Below, piece by piece: positions 1-5,730 of a stretch of 5,730 nucleotides of DNA (position 1 is the stretch's first letter; every line of letters starts with the position of its first letter). The DNA is from Bacillota bacterium (lineage in GTDB: Bacteria > Bacillota > Dethiobacteria > DTU022). The notes under the pieces are model-generated. The model searched no databases. It saw nothing but the letters and a program-made list of their open reading frames with translations, and was not told the DNA's origin. The DNA is taken from the NCBI GenBank assembly GCA_012510625.1, contig JAAZHP010000089.1:1-5730 (forward strand), written 5' to 3'. Both the position numbers and the translations under genes were made by a program.

Positions 1-192
1 CCGGAAAAGCGCCAGGACTACCTGAACCGGTTGCACCTGAGCAGGGCCCCTTTCTGCCGGGGCCTGGTCCTGTTGGCCGGGCTGCCGGTAAAACTGATCT
101 ATTACTCCCAAGAAGCGGAGCAGGAAAGGCTGGGCTTCAATGCCCGGGTTTTAAAGGAAGAGGCAAACCGGAGAGTGGTCACCCGCTGTTAA
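1..192 (+). CDS. C-terminal fragment of a probable dehydrogenase small subunit (gluconate 2-dehydrogenase subunit 3-like)
   Basis: Reading frame 1 is open from the first base of the window and ends at the TAA at 190-192, giving 63 residues; the start lies upstream of the window. The visible tail has a hydrophobic, basic stretch (residues about 17-33, with LLAGLPVKLIYYS near its end) followed by QEAEQERLGF and a charged end (RVLKEEANRR). A pattern of hydrophobic helix, then YYS or YYT, then a charged turn, then LGY or LGF is what I recall at the C-terminus of small subunits of the gluconate 2-dehydrogenase subunit 3 family. These are typically encoded directly before a GMC dehydrogenase, as here, and often carry a Tat signal that exports the catalytic partner. 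The N-terminal part that would prove this is outside the window, so the assignment rests on a short tail plus context. That the frame is coding is well supported; the family is a moderate-confidence inference. Confidence 0.55.
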   Translation, partial: PEKRQDYLNRLHLSRAPFCRGLVLLAGLPVKLIYYSQEAEQERLGFNARVLKEEANRRVVTRC

Positions 193-220
193 AAGAGCCC
201 GTTCGGCAGAAACGAACTTT

Positions 221-227
221 GGGGAGG
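221..227 (+). promoter_or_regulatory. Ribosome binding site of the GMC dehydrogenase gene
   Basis: GGGGAGG lies 5 bases before the ATG at 233. An in-frame TAA at 230-232 directly precedes that ATG, so the gene cannot start further upstream. Together these fix the start at 233. Confidence 0.85.
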
Positions 228-232
228 TATAA

Positions 233-1789
233 ATGAAGCGTTCCATTCAAATAGCATGGCCCCGGGAAATGGATGCCGATATCGCCGTGATCGGCTCCGG
301 AGCAGGCGGAGCCGTGGTGGCCAAGGAGCTGGCTGAACTGGGCTATAATGTGGTCATAATCGAGGAAGGCCGCTATTTTACCCGCGAAGATTTCAACCTT
401 AATCCCCTGGAATCAATTCTCAAGATGTACCGCCAAGCCGGCCAGAGCTTAGCCATCGGCACACCACTGTTCCTGCTTCCTCTGGGTTGTACCGTAGGCG
501 GGACTACTACAATTAATTCGGGAACCTGCCTGCGCATGCCCCGCCGGGTCCTGAAGCGATGGCAGCTTAGCTACGGCTTGACAGATATTGACGAAACGGA
601 GATGGATCTCTTATATAAAGCCGTGGAGGAATTCCTTTTTGTAAAGCGGGCAGACCCGGAAACAGCCGGCAAAAACGCGCAGATTTTCCTGGAAGCCGCT
701 CAAAAGATGGGACTTTCCGGCGGCTGGCTGCCCCGCAATGCCAAGGATTGCGAAGGATTCGGGGTTTGTGCCTTCGGCTGCCCCTCGGATGCCAAACAGA
801 GCATGAACGTTTCATACATCCCCGCCGCTTTGGCCGCCGGGGCTACGCTGCTGAGCCGGTGCCGCGCAGAAAGAATCATCATCAATAAAGACGGCTGTGC
901 CACCGGTGTGTCCGCAATAGCGCTGGATCCATCCCCCGCGGAAATTAAAATCCACGCCCGGATAGTGGTCCTGGCTGCAGGAGCCATCTACAGCCCCTAC
1001 CTGCTGTTAAAGCAAAAGATCTGCAACTCCTCCGGGCAAGTCGGCCGCAACCTGCATATCCATCCCTGTGTCTCCACCATAGCAGAACTGGACCGGCGCC
1101 TGGATAATCCCAAGGGGATCCCCCAGAGCAGCTACATAGATGAATTTGCCGCTGATGATATCATGCTGGAAGGCGGCACCATGCCGCCGGGCATCCATGC
1201 CATGAACCTGCCGCTATCCGGCCGGAAACACCGCCTCCACATGAACAGCTACCCGTACACGGGCATTTTTGGAGGGATGATCTCTGAAACCGGCTCCGGG
1301 GGAACGGTTACAGTATCACCGCTGTTAAAAGACAGGCCCCTGGTTAGATACCGGTTCAGAGGAGCAGATCTTAATAAGGCCAAGTTTGCCGTATCGCTTA
1401 TGGCCCAGATCTGGTTTGCAGCCGGAGCCAGGAAAGTCTACACGCCTATCGCCGGTTTCAGCGAGATCACCGGAGCACGGCAGCTGGCAGACCTGGAGAG
1501 AGCCAGGTTGAAGCCGTCAGACTTCGACGCGCTGACCGCCTACCACCCCATGGGCACCTGCCGCATGGGCGCCGACGCGAAGTATTCCGTGGTCAAAAGC
1601 AGCTGTGAAAGCTGGGACGTGGAACGTCTTTACATCGTAGACGGGAGCATCATCCCCACCTCGCTCGGGGTTAACCCGCAGCTGACGATCATGGCCCTGG
1701 CCATGCGGGCGGCGGGGATTATCGACGAAAGATTGCAGGGTGAAGCCCGAAGGAAATTGAACAAACCTGAAGGGAGGGGCCAAACATGA
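233..1789 (+). CDS. GMC-family FAD-dependent dehydrogenase, probable iron-sulfur catalytic subunit
   Basis: This 518-residue protein is a glucose-methanol-choline (GMC) oxidoreductase, which oxidises an alcohol group of a sugar, polyol or other alcohol using FAD. Visible motifs in order: the Rossmann dinucleotide-binding loop GSGAGG at residues 21-26 with the acidic ribose contact E44/E45; the GMC flavin segment GCTVGGTTTINSG at 85-97; a cysteine cluster C173-x5-C179-x3-C183 followed by AK; a second FAD strand VVLAAGA at 245-251; the catalytic histidine in YHPMGTCRMG (H438); and the C-terminal signature VDGSIIPTSLGVNPQLT with catalytic N481. The cysteine spacing matches that reported to bind a 3Fe-4S cluster in the Burkholderia FAD glucose dehydrogenase catalytic subunit, implying electron transfer to an external acceptor rather than oxygen. 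There is no signal peptide, as expected if it is exported together with a Tat-bearing small subunit. It is full length with no frameshift. The exact substrate cannot be read from the sequence; glucoside 3-dehydrogenase, other sugar dehydrogenases and sterol-type enzymes are alternatives. Confidence 0.93.
   Translation: MKRSIQIAWPREMDADIAVIGSGAGGAVVAKELAELGYNVVIIEEGRYFTREDFNLNPLESILKMYRQAGQSLAIGTPLFLLPLGCTVGGTTTINSGTCLRMPRRVLKRWQLSYGLTDIDETEMDLLYKAVEEFLFVKRADPETAGKNAQIFLEAAQKMGLSGGWLPRNAKDCEGFGVCAFGCPSDAKQSMNVSYIPAALAAGATLLSRCRAERIIINKDGCATGVSAIALDPSPAEIKIHARIVVLAAGAIYSPYLLLKQKICNSSGQVGRNLHIHPCVSTIAELDRRLDNPKGIPQSSYIDEFAADDIMLEGGTMPPGIHAMNLPLSGRKHRLHMNSYPYTGIFGGMISETGSGGTVTVSPLLKDRPLVRYRFRGADLNKAKFAVSLMAQIWFAAGARKVYTPIAGFSEITGARQLADLERARLKPSDFDALTAYHPMGTCRMGADAKYSVVKSSCESWDVERLYIVDGSIIPTSLGVNPQLTIMALAMRAAGIIDERLQGEARRKLNKPEGRGQT
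1772..1779 (+). promoter_or_regulatory. Ribosome binding site of the small membrane protein gene
   Basis: GGGAGGGG lies inside the 3' end of the GMC gene, 6 bases before the ATG at 1786. It supports the start that overlaps the GMC stop codon as ATGA, an arrangement typical of translational coupling. Confidence 0.8.
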
Positions 1790-2262
1790 AAAAGATAATG
1801 GCGGCAACGCTCATACTGGCCATGTGGGTTATCATGCTGCCCCTGGGCAGTTTCCTGCTGGACCCGGGCCTGCTGATTCTCATCGGATTGCTCATAGTTT
1901 ATATTGGCCGGAGGCTGCTCGGGCGGCACTTGAAAGAGCAGATCTCTATCCCACTTCTTTCGGTGGCTACAATGGCTCTCTTTTACTGGGCCAGCCTTTC
2001 GCTGTATTTCAACCGGCCCGGCGCAGATTTTTTGCACCGCTTTGCCGCTTTATTTCCACTGATCGGCGAATCGCCTTCGGGATTTAACTTCATGCTGGGC
2101 TCGGGGATAATGAAGTGGCCGTACATAACGCCGCAAGAGGCCCCCTTTTACGTCCACCTGGCCGGCGGATTTATTTTCGCCACTTATCCGCTGTGGTTAT
2201 ACCTCGGCGTCCGCCTCGGCTGCAAGTTGATGCCAAAAAAATTAAAAACCCGCTCACCATAA
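1786..2262 (+). CDS. Small four-helix integral membrane protein of unknown family
   Basis: I do not recognise the family of this 158-residue protein. It has four hydrophobic segments at about residues 4-24, 28-41, 54-75 and 121-145. Positive charges (K2/K3, the GRRLLGRHLK stretch at 41-50, and the KKLKTR tail at 151-156) place both ends and the middle loop in the cytoplasm. A loop of about 45 residues (76-120) then lies outside; it is rich in aromatic, Gly and Pro residues and carries H84, with H124 at the outer edge of the last helix. There is no CxxCH haem motif and no Cys cluster. Its ATG overlaps the TGA of the GMC dehydrogenase, so the two are probably translationally coupled and made in similar amounts. 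This suggests, by inference only, a membrane anchor or electron-transfer partner for the dehydrogenase. It could equally be an unrelated membrane protein. That it is a real gene is supported by its ribosome binding site, overlap and coherent topology. Confidence 0.82.
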   Translation: MKKIMAATLILAMWVIMLPLGSFLLDPGLLILIGLLIVYIGRRLLGRHLKEQISIPLLSVATMALFYWASLSLYFNRPGADFLHRFAALFPLIGESPSGFNFMLGSGIMKWPYITPQEAPFYVHLAGGFIFATYPLWLYLGVRLGCKLMPKKLKTRSP

Positions 2263-2265
2263 CGC

Positions 2266-2272
2266 AAGGAGG
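2266..2272 (+). promoter_or_regulatory. Ribosome binding site of the nucleotidase gene
   Basis: AAGGAGG lies 11 bases before the ATG at 2284, slightly longer than usual spacing. The GTG at 2279-2281 is out of frame, and no other start codon exists in frame after the TAA at 2260-2262, so ATG 2284 is the only upstream start available. Confidence 0.8.
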
Positions 2273-2283
2273 TATCCGGTGGC

Positions 2284-4329
2284 ATGCCAGGTAAAAGGAA
2301 ACCCGGAAAATTAACTGTGCCGGTATTTATTCTTGTTTTAACTGCAACACTGCTCTTTACCGGCGGTGCAGTGACAGGCTATGAAAATACCGGCCACGAG
2401 CTTTACTTTACCATTCTCCATACCAACGACGAGCATGCGTCGCTAATCCCCCACGGCCCGGCGATAGACTTCCACCCGGAGAGGGAAAACCAGACCGTAG
2501 GAGGATTTGCCCGCCTGGCCGCCGCGGTGCGCGACATGCGCGACGCAAAAGCGGCCCTGGACGAGCCGGTCGTCTTGATCAACGCCGGCGACTTCACCGG
2601 GGGGACAGTTTTCAGCTGGCTGACGCTGCAAGGCGAAGCCACTGAATTGAAGCTGATGCAGCAAATGGGCTACGATGTTGCCGCCATCGGCAACCATGAA
2701 TTCGATTACAGCCCCGACGTGCTGGCCCGCTGCCTGGCCGAGGCCGGCTACCCGGAGGCGCACGCAAAAACGGCCCTGCTGGGCACAAACCTGCTCATCC
2801 CGGAGAAGCACCCCCTGGCCTCTGCCGAACTCAAGGACATCCATGTCCTGGAACTTGAAAACGGGCTGCGCCTCGGCTTCTTCAGCCTGGTGGGCAAAGA
2901 AGCCACCAGCGTGATCGTGGATCGGGGGCCCGTGGAAATTATCGACCAGGAGAAGACGGCCCGCGGAGCCGTCTCCCGCCTGCAAGAGCTGGGCGTTAAC
3001 CTGGTCATCGCCGTCACCCATTGCGGCGAAGATGAAGATAGGGAGCTGGCCGAAAAGGTGGCGGGCATAGACATTATCATCGGGGGGCATTCGCACACGG
3101 CCCTGGAGGAGCCGCTTCTCGTCAACGGCACGCTCATCGTCCAAACGGGGGCGTTCCTGCGCCACCTGGGCGTCCTGGAGCTTTCCTACAATCGCTCCAC
3201 CGGTGAGGTGAGAGCGCGGAACGGCGAAAGCGGCTCCCCCTACCTGCTGCTTCTCGATCATTCCATACCCCTGGACCCGGACATAGAGAGGGCCGTGGAG
3301 GACTCCATCGACGCCGCCAACGGCCTTGTCAAGGAGCTTACCGGCGGCCTTGTTGAGCATATCCTGGAGCCGGTGGCCGCTTCAGATTTCATCCTGTGGA
3401 ATAAGCCGCCAAACGAAGAGAACCGCATGGGCAACTTTGTCACCGATGCAATGCGCTTTATCGTAGAAGAAAAAACAGGGCGCAAGGTTGATTTTGCTTT
3501 CCAGGGCAGCGGCATCATCCGCCACCCGGTAATTCCCGGCATGGCGGCTCACTCCCGGGGCTTTATTTCCTTCTACGACATTACCGAGGCGGTGGGCCTG
3601 GGACGCGGGCGCGACGGCAGCCCCGGCTATCCCCTGGCCGGAGCCTACTTCACCGGGGAAGAGGTGCTGCGCATGCTGGAGATATCGGCCATCGCTTCGC
3701 AATACATGGGCGACGACTACTTTTTGCAGGTATCAGGACTGCGTTATGAATACGACCCGGAGCGGGTTGTGCTCTTCCGAATCCCGGGACTGGAACTCCC
3801 CTTTCCCAGCACCAGGGCGGTGATCAAGGCGGAACGCTATACCGGCAGCGGCCCGCAAACCGGCGCCGACGAGGATTACAGCCCCCTGCGGCGCGGCGAC
3901 GACAACCTCTACTACATTGTCTCGGACTACGCCCTGTTGGAGGCGGCCCTGCCGCAGGCCAACGCGCTGCTGCCCTGGATGGCCATTGAACCGAAAGACA
4001 GCGAAGGCAACACGGTGGATGATATTGCCAGCCTAATTATCTATGACGGCGACAAGGAATTGAAGGTCTGGCAGGCGGCAGTGGAATACTTAAGCAGGCA
4101 GCCTGCAGGGCCATCAGGCTACCCCATGGTGAATCCCTATTACAGCGAGACGGGGAGCCGCATCGGCACGGTGGAGACAATGCGTCCCGGCACGGCCGCG
4201 GCGCTTTTCCTCATGGTCCTTTGGGACATGACCCGGCCTTATATACTGCTGCTGCCTGTCCTCTTTTTGGCCGTTGTAGCCTGGATCATCTTGCGGCGGA
4301 AAAAGAAGGCAGCCAGCAATAAAGGATAA
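2284..4329 (+). CDS. Exported, membrane-anchored 5'-nucleotidase/UshA-type metallophosphoesterase
   Basis: This 681-residue protein belongs to the bifunctional 5'-nucleotidase/2',3'-cyclic phosphodiesterase (UshA/YfkN-like) family, which uses two metal ions to hydrolyse nucleotides or nucleotide-sugars outside the cytoplasm. A basic N-terminus and hydrophobic stretch (residues 11-30) form a signal peptide. The catalytic domain shows every expected metal-site motif in order: ILHTNDEH (D49, H51), NAGDF (D103), GNHEFD (N137, H138), VTHCGED (H246) and GGHSHT (H269, H271). The C-terminal nucleotidase domain begins near residue 365 with ENRMGNFVTDAMR (379-391) and contains QVSGLRYEYD (482-491). A hydrophobic tail (about 637-670) followed by RRKKK predicts a membrane anchor with the enzyme outside; there is no LPxTG motif. 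At 681 residues it is longer than the roughly 550 of E. coli UshA. The usual substrate-side motifs GGxR, PFxN and GGDGY are altered or missing, so the substrate may not be a standard nucleotide. It follows the membrane protein gene by 21 bases and is followed after 27 bases by a symporter gene, suggesting joint scavenging. Confidence 0.92.
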   Translation: MPGKRKPGKLTVPVFILVLTATLLFTGGAVTGYENTGHELYFTILHTNDEHASLIPHGPAIDFHPERENQTVGGFARLAAAVRDMRDAKAALDEPVVLINAGDFTGGTVFSWLTLQGEATELKLMQQMGYDVAAIGNHEFDYSPDVLARCLAEAGYPEAHAKTALLGTNLLIPEKHPLASAELKDIHVLELENGLRLGFFSLVGKEATSVIVDRGPVEIIDQEKTARGAVSRLQELGVNLVIAVTHCGEDEDRELAEKVAGIDIIIGGHSHTALEEPLLVNGTLIVQTGAFLRHLGVLELSYNRSTGEVRARNGESGSPYLLLLDHSIPLDPDIERAVEDSIDAANGLVKELTGGLVEHILEPVAASDFILWNKPPNEENRMGNFVTDAMRFIVEEKTGRKVDFAFQGSGIIRHPVIPGMAAHSRGFISFYDITEAVGLGRGRDGSPGYPLAGAYFTGEEVLRMLEISAIASQYMGDDYFLQVSGLRYEYDPERVVLFRIPGLELPFPSTRAVIKAERYTGSGPQTGADEDYSPLRRGDDNLYYIVSDYALLEAALPQANALLPWMAIEPKDSEGNTVDDIASLIIYDGDKELKVWQAAVEYLSRQPAGPSGYPMVNPYYSETGSRIGTVETMRPGTAAALFLMVLWDMTRPYILLLPVLFLAVVAWIILRRKKKAASNKG

Positions 4330-4340
4330 CTGGTACAAGG

Positions 4341-4346
4341 AAGGAG
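4341..4346 (+). promoter_or_regulatory. Ribosome binding site of the symporter gene
   Basis: AAGGAG lies 10 bases before the ATG at 4357. No ATG, GTG or TTG occurs in that frame after the TAA at 4327-4329, so this ATG is the start. Confidence 0.75.
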
Positions 4347-4356
4347 AAAAAGCGAT

Positions 4357-5730
4357 ATGGAACAATGTAAGGTTGCGCCGCTGCCCTTGTTAAACCAGGT
4401 GCTCTATGCCAGCGGCAGCTTTGCCTTTACCCTGCTGGAGAGGCTGATTATTCTTTATGCCGTCTTCTACTACCTGCCGCCGAAGGAGCTGGGACTGCAC
4501 AACCTGGTGCCGGAGCGAACCTACTTCGGCTTTGTCACCGTCACCGGCACGGCCTTGCTGCTCGGGCGGGTATTTGACGCCCTGGCCGACCCGGTTATTG
4601 CCTCGCTGAGCGACAACAGCCGCTCGCGCATCGGGCGGCGGAAACTGTTCCTGCTTCTCAGTGCACTGCCATTCGCCCTCTTTACCTTCCTCGTCTTCAC
4701 GCCGCCGCAGCCGGGGCAGGAAGCGCTGGTTAACGGAGCCTGGCTGGCCGCCCTGATGTGCCTCTTCTACATTGCCTTCACCGCCTATGTCAACCCCTTC
4801 CTGGCGCTCATGTCCGAGCTGGGGCATACCAATTCGCTCCGGATCAACCTTTCCACCTTCATGGCATTTTTCGGCCTGATGGGGATGGTCCTCATCACCG
4901 TCATCTTTCCCCAGGTTGTGGCCCTGTTCAAGGCAGGAGGCATGGAGACGCGCCTGGCCTATCGCCTTGCCATCGGCGGATTTTCCCTGCTGGCGCTCCT
5001 GATCCTCTACCTGGCCACCTTCTCCTTCGACGAGAGAAAGCACTGCCTGCCGGCCAGCCTCTCCGGCGCGGGTCCGCTGGAGTCGCTGGCCAAGACTTTT
5101 GCCGTGCGCCCTTTTCGCATCTTTCTCGCCGGCGAGATGTTCCTGCAATTTGCCATGAACATAGTCACCCTGGGCTTGATGTACTACGCCGTGGTCATAT
5201 TCCGCCGGGAGGAGAGCTTTATGACGGTGCTGGCCGGGATCGTCATCGGGGTGGCCCTGCTCAGCTTTCCCTTTGTTAACGGGATGGCCAAGCGGATCGG
5301 CAAAAAGAAGATGATCATGAGCGGGGTGCTCATTCTCGGCATCGCCACGGCGGTAATCTTCCCGCTGAGCTTCAACATGGAGGGGGCGGCCTTCTATATC
5401 GCCCTGGCCATGATCGGTCTCTGCGGCTTGCCGCTGGCCATTCTGACCATATTGATCAACCCCTCCATCGCCGACATGGCCCGCGCCGAAGCGATTCGCA
5501 GCGGCGAGAGCCGCGAAGCCATGTTTTTCGGGGCCCGGGCCGTGCCGCTCAAGGCCACCATCGCCCTGACCGGGGTGACATTCAGCTACCTGCTCTCCGC
5601 CTTCGGCAAGGATGTGGCCGAGCCCCTCGGCGTACAGTTGAGTATACTGGCGGTATCCGTGGCCAGCTTTATCGGCTTTTTTGCCTTTTCCCGCTACCCG
5701 GAAAAAGAGGTCCAGAAATGGCTGGAATAA
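4357..5730 (+). CDS. GPH-family cation symporter (melibiose-carrier-like MFS transporter)
   Basis: This 457-residue protein is a major facilitator of the glycoside-pentoside-hexuronide:cation (GPH) family, which imports sugars or glycosides with Na+ or H+. The family hallmark is clear: FDALADP with D74 and D78, positions equivalent to the cation-site aspartates of MelB, followed by the cytoplasmic SDNSRSRIGRRK loop at 85-96. A second family region, NPFLALMSEL at 146-155 then LRINLS, matches the usual PY-x-AL-x-xE segment. A third, from IADMARAEAIRSGE (371-384) to REAMFFGA, matches the GPH cytoplasmic loop before helix 11. About twelve hydrophobic segments are visible, and the length is normal for the family (450-500). 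The TAA at 5728-5730 closes the gene at the window edge, so nothing downstream can be seen. The substrate is not determinable from these motifs. Its place directly after a surface nucleotidase suggests a nucleoside or sugar released outside, while the GMC dehydrogenase upstream suggests a sugar or polyol. Confidence 0.9.
   Translation: MEQCKVAPLPLLNQVLYASGSFAFTLLERLIILYAVFYYLPPKELGLHNLVPERTYFGFVTVTGTALLLGRVFDALADPVIASLSDNSRSRIGRRKLFLLLSALPFALFTFLVFTPPQPGQEALVNGAWLAALMCLFYIAFTAYVNPFLALMSELGHTNSLRINLSTFMAFFGLMGMVLITVIFPQVVALFKAGGMETRLAYRLAIGGFSLLALLILYLATFSFDERKHCLPASLSGAGPLESLAKTFAVRPFRIFLAGEMFLQFAMNIVTLGLMYYAVVIFRREESFMTVLAGIVIGVALLSFPFVNGMAKRIGKKKMIMSGVLILGIATAVIFPLSFNMEGAAFYIALAMIGLCGLPLAILTILINPSIADMARAEAIRSGESREAMFFGARAVPLKATIALTGVTFSYLLSAFGKDVAEPLGVQLSILAVSVASFIGFFAFSRYPEKEVQKWLE

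Noticed and set aside
201..217. Inverted repeat GTTCG / CGAAC followed by TTT, between the first two genes
   Set aside because: The stem is only 5 base pairs with a 7-base loop and just three T's follow, then the ribosome binding site. This is too weak to call a terminator or attenuator and could arise by chance.
193..232. Possible promoter before the GMC gene
   Set aside because: Only 40 bases separate the two coding regions, and no convincing -35/-10 pair is visible there; co-transcription with the upstream gene is simpler.
2235..2241. Run of seven A's near the end of the small membrane protein gene, a possible slippage site
   Set aside because: It encodes the expected basic tail (Lys-Lys) in frame; no conserved downstream reading frame or stimulatory structure is visible, so programmed slippage is not supported.
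2443..3360. 305-codon open frame on the minus strand inside the nucleotidase gene
   Set aside because: It is antisense to the clearly conserved catalytic domain, has no recognisable motif, and its composition (many Gly, Gln, Val, Asp and Arg) is what a GC-rich gene produces on the opposite strand.
4390..5148. 252-codon open frame on the minus strand inside the symporter gene
   Set aside because: It is very rich in Gln, Glu, Gly and Lys, as expected from reading membrane-protein codons (CTG, CTC, TTC) backwards. The + strand frame is an unmistakable GPH transporter.
4758..5279. 173-codon + strand frame overlapping the symporter
   Set aside because: Its Pro-, His- and Arg-rich product looks like an out-of-frame reading, with no motif; the symporter frame is continuous through the region, so there is no sign of frameshift.

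Overview
The window is a compact run of genes all on the + strand, with almost no intergenic DNA: the 3' end of one gene, then four complete genes separated by 40 bases, a 4-base overlap, 21 bases and 27 bases. It reads as part of one operon. Every complete gene has a strong purine-rich ribosome binding site (GGGGAGG, GGGAGGGG, AAGGAGG, AAGGAG). The sequence is moderately GC-rich with many C- or G-ending codons. Strong Shine-Dalgarno sites, GC-rich coding and a nucleotidase held by its own C-terminal membrane anchor suggest a GC-rich, probably anaerobic, Firmicute of the Peptococcaceae/Moorella type. This is an inference; no taxonomic marker gene is present.

Layout. Bases 1-192 hold the last 63 codons of a protein whose tail resembles the C-terminus of gluconate 2-dehydrogenase subunit 3-type small subunits. 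Bases 233-1789 encode a 518-residue FAD-dependent GMC-type dehydrogenase with an intact flavin site, an intact His/Asn catalytic pair and a Cys-x5-Cys-x3-Cys cluster like the one that holds a 3Fe-4S centre in bacterial FAD glucose dehydrogenase. Its stop overlaps the start of a 158-residue, four-helix membrane protein of unknown family (1786-2262). Next comes a 681-residue exported 5'-nucleotidase/UshA-type metallophosphoesterase with a signal peptide and a C-terminal membrane anchor (2284-4329). Last is a 457-residue GPH-family (melibiose-carrier-like) cation symporter (4357-5730), whose stop codon is the last base of the window.

How they may work together (inference). The small subunit, GMC subunit and membrane protein look like a membrane-attached sugar, polyol or alcohol dehydrogenase that passes electrons to the membrane. 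The usual cytochrome c subunit is not visible and the unknown membrane protein sits where it might be expected. The surface nucleotidase would remove phosphate from nucleotides or nucleotide-sugars outside the cell, and the symporter could import the resulting nucleoside or sugar. The nucleotidase keeps its metal site, but its substrate-binding half lacks several usual family motifs, so its real substrate may differ. No promoter, terminator, RNA gene, mobile element, repeat array or CRISPR was found. No stretch longer than 40 bases lacks a gene.
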